The notes: generated by a model not told the origin, from the sequence alone. Shown: positions 1-9,630, numbered from the stretch's first letter. The stretch is 64,000 nt of DNA from Leptolyngbya sp. FACHB-60 (GCF_014695775.1 NZ_JACJOX010000057.1:52879-116878); one strand, 5' to 3'. Translations and numbers: made by a program.

Positions 1-294
1 GGGCTGCGGCTGAGCCAGCTGCAGGGGTGGAGTAGTCTACAGCCAGCGCTGATACCCGCGATGCTCAAGGTGCTAGTGCTGCCTGCGATGGTAGGGGCTG
101 TGGCTTTGGGCGCAGGACTGCCCAGGGATGCCGTGCTAGTGCTGGTGCTGATGTCGGGTATGCCGAGCGCATTCGCTGGACTAATTTTGGCTGAAGAGTA
201 CGACCTTGACCGGGAACTGGCAGCAGCCAGTATTGCCCTGTCTACGGGGGGACTGCTGCTCACTATTCCGCTGTGGCTCCTGGTTTTTGGCTAG
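1..294 (+). CDS. AEC family permease, C-terminal fragment
   Basis: The frame is open from the first base of the window and ends at 294, so the gene begins upstream. The 97 visible residues are very hydrophobic, with two or three membrane helices and the pattern MSGMPSAFAGLILAEEYDLD, followed by a short loop and a last helix. This matches the C-terminal end of auxin-efflux-carrier (AEC) family transporters, in which a Pro-containing helix is followed by an acidic loop and an S-T-rich final helix. It would act in the plasma membrane as a secondary transporter; the substrate cannot be judged from this piece. An internal ATG at 61 is probably not the true start because the upstream codons read as the same protein. 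Confidence 0.7.
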   Translation, partial: GLRLSQLQGWSSLQPALIPAMLKVLVLPAMVGAVALGAGLPRDAVLVLVLMSGMPSAFAGLILAEEYDLDRELAAASIALSTGGLLLTIPLWLLVFG

Positions 295-476
295 GAATAC
301 GGTGGCTTCCAAACTTCACTTCATATGCTTAATTTCTGGGGGGTTAAGAGCCAGGGGGATGAGGTTTTAGGAATTTGCTTAGGGAAACGGGAGTTTTCCG
401 AAGTGGAGCCCTAACTTTTACCAAACTCTTAAGATTTGCTCCTATTCTGGTGGAAAACTACGCCTCTGGGGTCGCT

Positions 477-2105
477 ATGTCTAATCCCTTTCAGCAGCTC
501 AAGGATACGTTTAAGGCGATTGGCTCTAAACCCACTACTCCTGAAGGGTCGGCAACCGCTAAAGCGTCTCTACAGGAATGGCTGGAGGCTAACGCCGACG
601 CATTGCGGAGTCGGCGCAAGCAGAGTGAGGTTAACGGCACCATGATGCAGTACTTTCACTGGTATACTGCCGCCGACGGTGGCCACTGGAACCGGGTCAA
701 GGAGGAGGCCGAGGCCCTTGCCAGTGCTGGCATTACTGCTCTATGGCTGCCGCCTGCTTACAAAGGCATTGGCGGGGGTTGCGATGTCGGCTATGGAGTC
801 TACGACCTGTTTGACTTAGGGGAATTTGACCAACAGGGCACAGTGCGGACGAAGTACGGCACTAAGGATGAGTATGTGGCGGCGGTCAAAGCCTGTCGCG
901 ATTTAGGGATTAACATCTACGCCGATGTGGTGTTCAACCACAAAATGGCGGCCGATAGTGAAGAGGAATTTAACGCGATTCCGATGGATCCGGGTAATCG
1001 CCACTGTTCCCTGGGAGATATGCGCAAGATTAAATCGTGGACAGGGTTTACCTTTCCTGGGCGGGGCGAGAAATACTCGAGCATGAAGTGGCATTGGTAC
1101 CACTTTGACGGCGTTGACTACAACAGCTATGAACCCAACTACAAAGCCGTATGGCTGATTGAGGGCAAGTCTTTTGAAGACAAGGTGAGTTGGGAGCTCG
1201 GCAGCTTTGACTACCTGATGGGCTGTGATCTGGATATTGATCACCCTGAGGTGAGCGGCGAGTTGAAGTACTGGGGCGAGTGGATGCTGGACCACGTTGG
1301 GGTAGACGGGTTTCGCATAGACGCTATCAAACACATCTGTGGTGACTTCTTTGTGGATTGGCTGGCCCACCTGGAAAATTATGCCCAGCGCGAGCTATTT
1401 TGCGTGGGCGAATATTGGACCTATGACCTGGGAGCGCTGAGCTGGTATGCCGGCAACTCTGGCGGGCAGCTCGACCTATTTGACGCGCCGCTACACCACA
1501 ACTTTTATAAGGCCAGTAGGTCCGGCAACAACTATGACCTGCGCACCATCTTTGACAACACCGTGGTTAAAGAGATGCCGCTGCTGGCTGTCACCCTGGT
1601 TGAAAATCACGACACTCAGCCCCTGCAAGCCCTGGAGTCTGTGGTAGAGGCCTGGTTCAAGCCCCTAGCCTACGCCATGATTTTGCTGCGAAGCGAAGGC
1701 TATCCCTGTATTTTCTACTGCGACTATTACGGCGCCCACTATGTAGATAAGGGCCGCGACGGCAACGAGTACGAAATCTGGATGGACTCCCATCGGGAGA
1801 TTTTGGACCGGCTGCTGATCGGCCGCAAGCACTTTGCTTACGGCCCCCAGTATGACTATTTTGACCATCCCAATGTGGTGGGCTGGACCCGCCTTGGCTC
1901 TGAGGGTCACCCCCATGCCATGGCGGTGCTGCTGAGCAACGGGTCAGAGGGCATCAAATGGATGGAGGTGGATAAGCCCAACACGACGTTCTACGACCTG
2001 ACTGGGCATGTTTCCCAAACTATCACTACTAATGGCGACGGCTGGGCTGAGTTTCGCTGCAATGGTGGGTCGGTGTCGGTGTGGGTAGAGGAGCACCCAT
2101 GCTGA
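477..2105 (+). CDS. alpha-amylase, GH13 (liquefying/cytoplasmic type)
   Basis: Endo-acting alpha-1,4-glucan hydrolase of glycoside hydrolase family 13. All four conserved regions are present: DVVFNH near residue 150, GFRIDAIKH with the nucleophile Asp near 282, VGEYW with the acid/base Glu near 312, and VENHDTQ with the stabilising Asp near 381. The motif MQYFHWY near residue 57 marks the bacterial liquefying subgroup (GH13_5). I chose ATG 477 (542 aa); the frame stays open to a TTG at 375, but those 34 codons do not look like amylase. No signal peptide is seen, so it probably attacks internal glucans such as glycogen. It may supply shorter chains to the trehalose enzymes encoded at 8-14.5 kb; that link is inference. 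Confidence 0.9.
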   Translation: MSNPFQQLKDTFKAIGSKPTTPEGSATAKASLQEWLEANADALRSRRKQSEVNGTMMQYFHWYTAADGGHWNRVKEEAEALASAGITALWLPPAYKGIGGGCDVGYGVYDLFDLGEFDQQGTVRTKYGTKDEYVAAVKACRDLGINIYADVVFNHKMAADSEEEFNAIPMDPGNRHCSLGDMRKIKSWTGFTFPGRGEKYSSMKWHWYHFDGVDYNSYEPNYKAVWLIEGKSFEDKVSWELGSFDYLMGCDLDIDHPEVSGELKYWGEWMLDHVGVDGFRIDAIKHICGDFFVDWLAHLENYAQRELFCVGEYWTYDLGALSWYAGNSGGQLDLFDAPLHHNFYKASRSGNNYDLRTIFDNTVVKEMPLLAVTLVENHDTQPLQALESVVEAWFKPLAYAMILLRSEGYPCIFYCDYYGAHYVDKGRDGNEYEIWMDSHREILDRLLIGRKHFAYGPQYDYFDHPNVVGWTRLGSEGHPHAMAVLLSNGSEGIKWMEVDKPNTTFYDLTGHVSQTITTNGDGWAEFRCNGGSVSVWVEEHPC

Positions 2106-2406
2106 GTTCTCGATAAGGACTGCTGCCGGGTTAAGAGCGGCGATCGCCCTTTATAGAAACCCTAAGCACAGCACTCGCTTCGCGATCGTGTTGGACAAAG
2201 CCCATCTGTTGTCCTAAGAGACACGCTCAGAGCCCCCGTCTTACCCTTTCTTCTCCGACTGAGCAAAAAGATTGCTTTAAATTACTGACTGTGCTCCTCC
2301 ACCGCGGCATAGAATTTTATGCCGCGAAAAGTTAAGCTGTGTAACGCCCGCTCATTTTTTTTGGAAGCAGCTGGGCGTTCGTCTCTATGGTTAAATTGGT
2401 ACTTTC
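2106..2406. other. intergenic region upstream of desB
   Basis: About 300 bases between the amylase stop and the desaturase GTG. I see no gene. It is AT-richer near 2260-2400, as expected of a promoter region, but I could not assign a convincing -35/-10 pair. Confidence 0.5.
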
Positions 2407-3489
2407 GTGCAAGTAGATCGTGTTCCTCCAGGAGCTACAGACGCAGAATTTTCGGCCTACGTTCGCTCAGCCCAGGAGCTAGACTTTACCCTTCAAGATC
2501 TCAAAGCGGCGATTCCGGCTCATTGTTTTCAGCCTTCCGTGCTTAAGTCGCTGGCCTATTTCTTCCTAGATCTAGGCATTATTGCAGCGCTATACGCCAT
2601 TGCCCACGCGGTCAACTCTTGGCTGTTTTTCCCAGTATTTTGGCTCGCTCAGGGCACCATGTTCTGGGCTCTTTTTGTGGTCGGCCACGACTGTGGCCAC
2701 GGCTCGTTTTCTCGCTACAAGTGGCTCAACAACCTGGTCGGTCACCTGTCCCACACGCCCATTCTGGTGCCTTACCACGGCTGGCGCATTAGCCACCGCA
2801 CCCATCACGCCAACACCGGCAACATCGACACTGACGAAAGCTGGTATCCAATAGATGAGTCAACCTATCAAGCGATGCCCAAAGCGCAAAAGATGGTGCG
2901 TTTCTACGGAGCGTTGTTTGCCTATCCGTTCTATCTATTCTTTCGGTCGTCGGGGCGTAGCGGCTCTCACTTCATGCCCAACAGTCCGCTGTTTCGTCCC
3001 TCGGAGCGGCGTGATGTGCTGGTGAGCACTCTCTGTTGGTCGGCCATGATCGTGTTTTTGGCCTGGGTAGGGTTGACCCAGGGGCTATTGTTTTTGGCGA
3101 CCTACTACATAGCTCCCTACTTGGTGTTTATCGTGTGGCTTGATCTGGTGACGTTTTTGCACCACACCGAGCCCGATATTCCCTGGTATCGAGGGGACGA
3201 GTGGTACTTTCTCAAGGGAGCGCTGTCGACCATTGATCGTGACTATGGGTTTATCAACCCCATTCACCACAATATTGGCACCCATGTGGCTCACCACGTT
3301 TTCTTGGGCATTCCCCACTATCACCTGAAGACGGCAACAGAGGCCATTAAGCCAATTTTGGGCGATTATTACCGTCGCTCTGAGGAACCGGTGTGGAAAA
3401 GCTTTGCCCGATCGTTTTGGGCCTGCCACTATGTGGCGGACCAAGGAACGAAGGTCTATTACCAACCTCACCCTAACTACCGCCAGTAG
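2407..3489 (+). CDS. desB: fatty acid desaturase, omega-3 (DesB type)
   Basis: Membrane di-iron desaturase that introduces a double bond into membrane-lipid acyl chains using ferredoxin. Three histidine boxes are visible: HDCGH at residues 94-98, HRTHH at 130-134 and HVAHH at 293-297. The stretch SHTPILVPYHGWRISHRTHH between the first two boxes is characteristic of the cyanobacterial omega-3 (delta-15) enzyme DesB rather than the delta-12 enzyme DesA, which has a different second box. At 360 aa it has the normal length. The start is GTG 2407, because an in-frame stop at 2392 leaves little alternative; no strong Shine-Dalgarno precedes it. desB genes are usually cold-induced; nothing here proves that. 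Confidence 0.9.
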   Translation: MQVDRVPPGATDAEFSAYVRSAQELDFTLQDLKAAIPAHCFQPSVLKSLAYFFLDLGIIAALYAIAHAVNSWLFFPVFWLAQGTMFWALFVVGHDCGHGSFSRYKWLNNLVGHLSHTPILVPYHGWRISHRTHHANTGNIDTDESWYPIDESTYQAMPKAQKMVRFYGALFAYPFYLFFRSSGRSGSHFMPNSPLFRPSERRDVLVSTLCWSAMIVFLAWVGLTQGLLFLATYYIAPYLVFIVWLDLVTFLHHTEPDIPWYRGDEWYFLKGALSTIDRDYGFINPIHHNIGTHVAHHVFLGIPHYHLKTATEAIKPILGDYYRRSEEPVWKSFARSFWACHYVADQGTKVYYQPHPNYRQ

Positions 3490-3660
3490 CCTTTTAGCGA
3501 TGTCCGTCGCATCACAGACGGGAAGCTTCGGTAGTCTATAGACTGAAATGGGCAGTTTAGAATCAGCGCGGTTCTAGGCTGCCCATTGTGGTGTTTGGGG
3601 TTGGTGTTTGGACAAGGCGAAAGATATTGGTTTAACAGCCCTACGGCAATAGTGTTGGTG

Positions 3661-4599
3661 ATGACTCAGCCCCTGATTTCAGCCATTATTTGTACCCACA
3701 ACCGGGCTCGCTACTTGGGGGCGGCGATCGCTAGCCTGCTAGCGCAAACCTATGCTACCTACGAAATTATTGTGGTGGACAACGCTTCGACGGATAACAC
3801 CAGGGCCGTGGTAGAAACCTACTTGCCCGATCCCAAGTTAACCTACGTGTACGAGAGCACTCTGGGGTTGTCAGCGGCGCGCAATCGGGGTGCGGCGATC
3901 GCCCAGGGCACCATTCTTGCTTACCTTGACGACGATGCTGAGGCCTCTCCCCACTGGCTAGTCGCCCTAGCGGCGGCCTTTGAGCAGTACCCTAATGCGG
4001 CGATCGCGGGCGGCTACGTTAGCCTGATATGGCCGCAGAATATGACCCCGCCTCGCTGGCTGTCGTCCACGCTTTCTGAGAGCCTAGGGGCCTACGATTT
4101 AGGGACAACGACGCGACTCATTACTAACCCAGGTCAGACCCCTCGGGGGCTCAACTACGGCGTCAAAAAAAGCTTTCTAGAGGCTGTGGGTGGCTTTGAC
4201 CCGCAGCTCGGTCGAGTGGGCAAAAACCTGCTCTCGAACGAAGAACTGCACCTGACTCAGCTGGCCCTGGCCGCTGAGCATGAGGTCTTGTTTGTGCCCC
4301 AGGCGCAGGTGGCTCACAACGTGGCTCCCGAACGGCTGCGTCGGAGCTGGTTTTTGCGCCGCAGCTGGTGGCAGGGCATCAGCGAATGCTATCGCGAGCA
4401 GCTGAGTCACACCCTAACTCTAGAGCGGGTACGAGTGCGAAGCTTAGGTCTGCTGCGAGGGGTGGTTAAGGCTGGGCGCTACTGGTCTGATCCAGCGCTG
4501 CGGTTTGAAAATTTAGTTTACGCCTACGGGCAGTTGGGCTATGTGGTGAGCGGTTTGCGCCACCTATTGTCTCGCCCTAGAGCGAAGGTCTGCCCCTAA
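3661..4599 (+). CDS. family 2 glycosyltransferase
   Basis: GT-A fold inverting sugar transferase. The N-terminus has the nucleotide-binding strand and the VVDNASTDNT motif near residue 38, then the metal-binding DDD of AYLDDDAEAS near residue 92. Later residues include the acceptor-side NEELHL segment. ATG 3661 (312 aa) is preferred; the frame runs back to 3586 but the extra 25 residues are not GT-like. It is first of three co-directional genes (gaps of 37 and 22 nt) with a second GT2 and an acetyltransferase, so it likely builds part of an exopolysaccharide. The donor sugar is unknown. Confidence 0.85.
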   Translation: MTQPLISAIICTHNRARYLGAAIASLLAQTYATYEIIVVDNASTDNTRAVVETYLPDPKLTYVYESTLGLSAARNRGAAIAQGTILAYLDDDAEASPHWLVALAAAFEQYPNAAIAGGYVSLIWPQNMTPPRWLSSTLSESLGAYDLGTTTRLITNPGQTPRGLNYGVKKSFLEAVGGFDPQLGRVGKNLLSNEELHLTQLALAAEHEVLFVPQAQVAHNVAPERLRRSWFLRRSWWQGISECYREQLSHTLTLERVRVRSLGLLRGVVKAGRYWSDPALRFENLVYAYGQLGYVVSGLRHLLSRPRAKVCP

Positions 4600-4636
4600 G
4601 CACCGCCCGGCGTTTGTTGAGTATCTCCCTTGTGTA

Positions 4637-5611
4637 ATGGAATTCACCATGGTTAAGACGACTCCTAAAGTCCCCATCTCTGTGCTGATTCCGGCTAAGG
4701 ATGAGGAGCAAAATCTGCCCGCCTGTCTGGCTAGCCTGGAGCGGGCGGCGGAGATTTTTGTAGTAGATTCGCAGAGCAGCGATCGCAGCATCGAGATCGC
4801 CACCGCTGCTGGGGCTAAGGTGGTGCAGTTTGACTTCAACGGCCACTGGCCCAAAAAGAAAAACTGGGCTTTAGACAACTTGCCCTTTAGCCACGAGTGG
4901 GTGCTCATTGTCGACTGTGACGAGCGCATTACCCCAGAGCTGTGGGACGAGATTGCTACCGCCATTCAGCGGAGCGATTTTGACGGTTACTACCTGAACC
5001 GCCGAGTATTCTTTCTCGGCACCTGGATTCGCCATGGTGGTAAATACCCCGACTGGAACCTGCGCCTGTTTCGCCACCAAAAGGGCCGCTACGAAAATCT
5101 GCAAACTGCCGATATTCCCAACACGGGCGATAACGAAGTGCATGAGCACGTGATGATTGAGGGGGCCATCGGCTACCTGAAGCACGACATGCTCCACGAA
5201 GACTTTCGCGACCTGTATCACTGGCTAGCCCGCCACAACCGCTACTCGAATTGGGAGGCCCAGGTCTACTACAACCTGCTCACCGGCATGGGCGATGGCG
5301 GCACCATCGGCGCAAACTTGTTTGGCGATGCGGTGCAGCGCAAGCGGTTTCTCAAGAAAATTTGGGTGCGGCTGCCCCTTAAACCGCTGCTGCGGTTTGT
5401 GCTGTTTTATGTGCTGCGGCTCGGCTTTTTAGACGGGCGGGCGGGCTACATCTATGGGCGACTGCTGAGCCAGTATGAGTACCAGATTGGGGTGAAACTG
5501 TTCGAGCTGCGACAGTTTGGTGGGCAGCTCAATGTCACTCCCAAAAAAAATGCGACCCCGCTACAGCCAGCGGTTCAGCCATCCGTTATTTCGGTAGAAT
5601 CAGCCCCTTAA
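4637..5611 (+). CDS. family 2 glycosyltransferase (WaaE/KdtX-like)
   Basis: Second GT2 of the polysaccharide operon, 324 aa. It has the short N-terminal form PISVLIPAKDEEQNLPACL, VVDSQSSDRS and the metal site VDCDERI near residue 96. It continues with the NWNLRLF-like pattern (here DWNLRLFRHQKGRYE) and a VHEHV motif, typical of the LPS-core beta-1,4-glucosyltransferase-like group. The C-terminal third contains a hydrophobic amphipathic stretch near 245-275 that could dock on the membrane. ATG 4637 is taken; ATG 4649 is an alternative. Linkage made and donor are not predictable from sequence. Confidence 0.85.
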   Translation: MEFTMVKTTPKVPISVLIPAKDEEQNLPACLASLERAAEIFVVDSQSSDRSIEIATAAGAKVVQFDFNGHWPKKKNWALDNLPFSHEWVLIVDCDERITPELWDEIATAIQRSDFDGYYLNRRVFFLGTWIRHGGKYPDWNLRLFRHQKGRYENLQTADIPNTGDNEVHEHVMIEGAIGYLKHDMLHEDFRDLYHWLARHNRYSNWEAQVYYNLLTGMGDGGTIGANLFGDAVQRKRFLKKIWVRLPLKPLLRFVLFYVLRLGFLDGRAGYIYGRLLSQYEYQIGVKLFELRQFGGQLNVTPKKNATPLQPAVQPSVISVESAP

Positions 5612-5633
5612 GACCTCTTGATAGCGGCTGAGT

Positions 5634-6272
5634 ATGACGGTTCCCCCTGATTTTAATTCCAGCTTAGATAGCGGCGGCGATCGCCCTCTAGAGCCCGCCG
5701 TTGACTCTCGCTCCTGGGTGCGGCTCGATGCCTACGACCAGTCGTGGTACAAACCGGGGCGATCGAAGGTTGTGATTCTACTGTGGTGGCTGTTGCAGGC
5801 GGTGGTGTTTCCCCTCACGCCCCACGCCTCCCACGGGCCGAGGCGCTGGCTGCTGCGCCGGTTTGGGGCCACTATTGGACAGGGCGTGGTGATTCGCCCC
5901 ACCGCTCGGTTCACCTACCCTTGGAATGTGAGCATCGGCGACCACAGCTGGATTGGGGATGATGTGGTGCTCTATAGCCTGGCGCAGATTACTCTTGGCC
6001 AGCACTGCGTCATTTCGCAAAAAAGCTACCTATGCACCGGCAGTCACGACATTCATGACCCTCGCTTCGGCTTGATAGTTGCGCCAGTGACCGTTGAGAA
6101 CGGCGCTTGGGTGGCGACTGACTGCTTTGTGGCCCCTGGGGTGACGGTGGGGGCCAATAGCGTAGTCGGGGCACGCAGCAGCGTTTTGAAGTCGCTGCCG
6201 GCGGGGCAAATTTGCTACGGTAACCCCTGCCGCGCCGTAGCGCCGCGTCGGATGGTGAATAACATAGGCTGA
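5634..6272 (+). CDS. WcaF-like polysaccharide O-acetyltransferase
   Basis: Acetyl-CoA-dependent transferase of the left-handed beta-helix (hexapeptide repeat) superfamily, 212 aa. After a variable N-terminus with a hydrophobic segment near 40-60, the hexapeptide repeats run from about residue 80 (IGQGVVIRPTARF) to 200. The catalytic His is probably in the TGSHDIHDP motif near residue 140. It resembles the colanic-acid WcaF group, which in cyanobacteria is also represented by acetyltransferases of hormogonium polysaccharide loci (HpsU). It follows the second GT2 after 22 nt, so it probably acetylates the same glycan. I infer an operon 3661-6272. Confidence 0.85.
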   Translation: MTVPPDFNSSLDSGGDRPLEPAVDSRSWVRLDAYDQSWYKPGRSKVVILLWWLLQAVVFPLTPHASHGPRRWLLRRFGATIGQGVVIRPTARFTYPWNVSIGDHSWIGDDVVLYSLAQITLGQHCVISQKSYLCTGSHDIHDPRFGLIVAPVTVENGAWVATDCFVAPGVTVGANSVVGARSSVLKSLPAGQICYGNPCRAVAPRRMVNNIG

Positions 6273-6348
6273 ATTCGCGATCGCTCAATCAATTTAAGTT
6301 CTAATCGATGAGGCTCCTGTGGAATGTCGGTTCAGTGGGTTTGCCAAC

Positions 6349-6732
6349 TCACTCTGACATGTGCTTAAGCACTCGCTTGTCAGTGGCCGATAACACATCC
6401 TCCCCAGACGACTCTGCTTGTCGGGCGCGATCGCTCAGTTCCTTCATTTTTTGGCTGGCGGCGTCTCGGCCACGCTCGATAGCTTGGTTGCGGGGTTCAG
6501 TCTTGCCAATCATCTTCTTAGTAGTATCAAGCCCGCCGTAGACATCTTCTGAGAGGTCCTCTGCTTGGTTGGCGGCCTGTTCGAGCTGAATGGGTGCTGG
6601 CTCAGGCTGGACAGCCTTGGCCTGGCTGGCTGGGGATAGGGCTGTGCTCCAAAGAATTAACCCAATGGCGATAGTGACAATACCAGCGCCGATCGCAGAA
6701 CTCAGTATAAATATCCGCTTGCGAACGCCCAT
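6349..6732 (-). CDS. small membrane-anchored protein, unknown function
   Basis: A protein of 127 aa that I do not recognise. It begins with basic residues followed by one hydrophobic segment (IFILSSAIGAGIVTIAIGLI), then a charged, Gln/Glu/Arg-rich helical region to the end, as in stress-related membrane-anchored proteins with an extracytoplasmic helical tail. ATG 6732 is chosen over ATG 6744 because GGGAGG lies directly upstream (6737-6742) and the longer form would place that sequence inside the coding region. It is a single gene convergent with the polysaccharide operon. Confidence 0.65.
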   Translation of the reverse strand: MGVRKRIFILSSAIGAGIVTIAIGLILWSTALSPASQAKAVQPEPAPIQLEQAANQAEDLSEDVYGGLDTTKKMIGKTEPRNQAIERGRDAASQKMKELSDRARQAESSGEDVLSATDKRVLKHMSE

Positions 6733-6880
6733 AATGCCTCCCATACAATGCCTTTAGCTTAGGTAGGGGGCCTGACCTTGCCATCCTTCTGGGGGGAGAC
6801 ACCTGTGTGGCGATCGCTAGGTGCTAAGTAGCTGATTCCAAGTATCATTGCGCTGCGTATTGGTTATGCGCCTTGCCCAT

Positions 6881-8017
6881 TCAAGTTTCGGGATTGACGT
6901 AAAAAAGCTGAGGTTCTGGTGTGTCTTGGCACACTAAATAAAACTCCCGCCCTCGCTTGGAAATTTTGGCCTTTTCGCCGTTGGCACAGGTCACCTTAAT
7001 CGGTGTGTTGCCCTCACAATCGGCGCACTTGAAATAGTAGCCATATTTGCCGTAGACAATGATTAAGTGGCTGCTGCCACAGGCGCGACAGGCGGGAGCC
7101 AAAGCGGCCTCAACGGATGATGGAACAGCTTGTGCTGGGGTTGCCTGTGGTTGAGGTGAAGGATCTGGCCGCGTCTGGGGTTTGATGGTAGTCGGGGCAG
7201 AGCCCTTGAGGGTAACTGGAGCCGGTGCCGCTTGAGGTCGGGGTAAGGGTGGCCGCTCAGGCTGCGGTTTGGCGACAGGAAGAACAACCTGCTTAGATCT
7301 CGAAATAGAGGGTGGTTCTACAGAGTTGGGCAGAACTGTAAGAACCTCTAGAGGGGGCAGCTGGGATTGAGGACTGTGCTGTTGTAGCAAAAACTCCGCC
7401 AGGTTGGTTACTTTCCTGTCGCCAAATTCGGCCCCAACATCCCTTACGTTGAGGGAGAATAAATTGCTAGCCCGACGATAGGCAGCATGCATTTCCTGAA
7501 TTCGTTTGGTGATTTGATCGGCTTTGAGCACCTGTTGAATGGCAAAACCGGGAGGGCGCTGAATCACCCCGATGTCAGAAATAGCCACCAGCCCATCAAA
7601 GGGAACTGAGGCAAAGGTGAACTGGAGCGTGAGCACCTTGCGGAAGAACTGATCAACGTGGTCGTTCAGCAAAGCCTTGAGCAACTCTGCCTGGCGCTCA
7701 ACTTGCAGTAGGGGAGATGGCATGCCTTGCCAAACTGACCCTACCTGGCGCGACCACTCCCCCTGCTCATTGACCCGAATTTGCGTGGTGACGCTCTTAC
7801 TCTCGATCAGAATAAAGCCGTGGGTGCTAATCAGCAGGTGGTCAATTTGGGCCACCTCTCCCCAGCGCTCTAGCCGCAATCCATTTAGTACCTTGATCTT
7901 GGGATCTTCGCCGAATGCTCGGCGCAGGTAAAACGCCATTTGTTCTTCTGCCCTGTGCCCCGCCTGCACCTGCTTACTGGCATTAAGGGCAATAGGATCC
8001 AGCTCTTTAGCGATCAT
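6881..8017 (-). CDS. NERD domain protein with C-terminal zinc ribbon
   Basis: 378 aa. Residues about 20-135 form a nuclease-related domain (NERD): AQIDHLLIS at 56-64 carries the Asp, and IESKS at 71-75 carries the Glu-x-Lys of a PD-(D/E)XK-like site. A Pro-rich linker spans roughly 235-300. The C-terminus is a zinc ribbon like those of topoisomerase I, with Cys310, Cys313, Cys331 and Cys334 plus further Cys at 344 and 363. NERD proteins are thought to act on DNA or RNA, but most have no proven substrate. The gene stands alone; I see no partner helicase or methylase nearby. Confidence 0.85.
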   Translation of the reverse strand: MIAKELDPIALNASKQVQAGHRAEEQMAFYLRRAFGEDPKIKVLNGLRLERWGEVAQIDHLLISTHGFILIESKSVTTQIRVNEQGEWSRQVGSVWQGMPSPLLQVERQAELLKALLNDHVDQFFRKVLTLQFTFASVPFDGLVAISDIGVIQRPPGFAIQQVLKADQITKRIQEMHAAYRRASNLFSLNVRDVGAEFGDRKVTNLAEFLLQQHSPQSQLPPLEVLTVLPNSVEPPSISRSKQVVLPVAKPQPERPPLPRPQAAPAPVTLKGSAPTTIKPQTRPDPSPQPQATPAQAVPSSVEAALAPACRACGSSHLIIVYGKYGYYFKCADCEGNTPIKVTCANGEKAKISKRGREFYLVCQDTPEPQLFYVNPET

Positions 8018-8109
8018 GACTAGTAGGCCTAGGACTTTAGCCTTAATACAGTGCCCAGTTTCTAGCCTTTAGTTGCGTGAGTAACCGGAATGGCTTCACT
8101 ACGTCAGTG

Positions 8110-9630
8110 CTACTCTTGTGCCAAAACGGCCAGTAGTTCTAAAAAGACGCCGTTGGTCCAGCCGAAGCCGACTTCGTTGGTGCTGTAGCCAAACTTAATG
8201 TCGTCAGATACTTCGCCTGTGCAGGTTTCGATATTGTATTTTTCGAGCAGCACGCCGCAGCGCTCAAAGTCTTTGACTAGCAGGGAAACAAACTTTTCGG
8301 CCAGACGCAGGGCCTCGGCTTTGTAGCCATAGCGCAGCAGACCTTTCACCACAAAGTATTGAAAGGGCGCCCAGCCAAAGGGAGCATCCCACTGGTTGCC
8401 GGAGACAACATTGCTGGTTTTAAAGCCCCCAGCGGCTTCAAATTTAGGCAGATTGTCCACTAAACGCTGGGCTTGCTCTGGAGAAGCCACACCGCTCCAC
8501 AGCGGGTAGAAGGCGGTGGCGTATTCGTAGCGGCAGTGGCAGCGTTCTCGAAAGTTGTAGTCGAGGTAAAAGCCGGTGTTTTCGCTCCACAGGTAGCGGT
8601 CAATTAGGTTTCTACGGTGGTCGGCGCGATCGCACCACTGCTGAGCTAGCGCAGAGTGCCCCAAAATATTGTGAATCTGAGCCAGATCTTGCTCCATCTG
8701 GTGCAGCAGCACGTTGAGACAGACCGGCGCGTAGTGAATCACATCAACGCTGAAGGGGCCAAAGCGGTTGGTGGGGTCGAGACCCGACTCGCGCATGGCG
8801 CGATCGCCCTTGTAAAACAGATCGGTCAGCTCGTCGGCCTCAGGGTCGTAGTAGAGCGAGACATCGTAGTCGGTGACGTCATGGTCGCGGTAGTAGGCTT
8901 TGACCCGGTCAAAGTGGCTGCGGCCATGCTCGTCAACCTCTGAGTACAAGACCTCGGGGGCGGGGCCACTGACTACAGAAAAGTAGCGCGATAGCCCGGT
9001 GGCCTGGTTGAGGTGGGGCGGCACCACCCAGTAGTAGTAGTAGCTTTCGAGCTGGGGCAGGGTGCTGAGCAGCCAGTCGGTATCTTGGCAGTGCTCGTAC
9101 CAGGCCAGCACCATGGGCGACAGCAGCGGCGGCTGCGATCGGTTGAGGTAGTAGGTGCGGTTGGCGTTGAGTACGGTGCCGTAGTGCTTGACCTCGTAGA
9201 GCAGTTGCTCGAGCAGGCTCTGGGCTAAGGCATACTTTTGATCTCGCATCAGGCCGAGCAATATAAAGTAGCTATCCCAGCCGTAGAGTTCGTTGAACCG
9301 TCCGCCCGGTACCACGTAGTCTCCTGGCAAGTAGAGCAGGCCGTGGCCCTCAATTTGCTCACACTCTAGGGGCAGATTTCTAACCTCAATCTTCTCCATA
9401 TCTTCTGGCGGCACCGATTGCTTCAGGTGCTTCACCACCTGATCAAGATCCTCTTGGCCTGAGATATAGACCAGCCAGGAATCTTTATTCTCATGCTCAA
9501 TTTTTTCGTCGTAGGCGGCATCGAGCAGATGGTCGTGGGAACGAGTCAAAACCTGCCACTGATCTCGAATGTAGGTTTTAATCGCAGCGACAGTGGGAGA
9601 TTTGAGAATCGGTGAAGTCTGCAAGAGCAT
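8110..9630 (-). CDS. treH: trehalase, GH37
   Basis: Hydrolyses alpha,alpha-trehalose to two glucose. The family signatures are clear: PGGRFNELYGWDSYF near residue 108 and NQWDAPFGWAP near 412. The likely catalytic acid is the Asp of ESGLDPTNRFG and the likely base the Glu of LLEKYNIE near 462, by comparison with E. coli Tre37A. I start at ATG 9630 (506 aa); a TTG at 9669 in the same frame is possible and would sit right behind a hairpin at 9670-9695. It is last in treZ-treY-treH, the arrangement known from Nostoc, so synthesis and breakdown of trehalose would be co-transcribed. Confidence 0.9.
   Translation of the reverse strand: MLLQTSPILKSPTVAAIKTYIRDQWQVLTRSHDHLLDAAYDEKIEHENKDSWLVYISGQEDLDQVVKHLKQSVPPEDMEKIEVRNLPLECEQIEGHGLLYLPGDYVVPGGRFNELYGWDSYFILLGLMRDQKYALAQSLLEQLLYEVKHYGTVLNANRTYYLNRSQPPLLSPMVLAWYEHCQDTDWLLSTLPQLESYYYYWVVPPHLNQATGLSRYFSVVSGPAPEVLYSEVDEHGRSHFDRVKAYYRDHDVTDYDVSLYYDPEADELTDLFYKGDRAMRESGLDPTNRFGPFSVDVIHYAPVCLNVLLHQMEQDLAQIHNILGHSALAQQWCDRADHRRNLIDRYLWSENTGFYLDYNFRERCHCRYEYATAFYPLWSGVASPEQAQRLVDNLPKFEAAGGFKTSNVVSGNQWDAPFGWAPFQYFVVKGLLRYGYKAEALRLAEKFVSLLVKDFERCGVLLEKYNIETCTGEVSDDIKFGYSTNEVGFGWTNGVFLELLAVLAQE

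Noticed and set aside
2319..2546. 75-codon frame overlapping the start of desB
   Set aside because: Ser/Arg-rich, lies out of frame over the conserved desaturase N-terminus.
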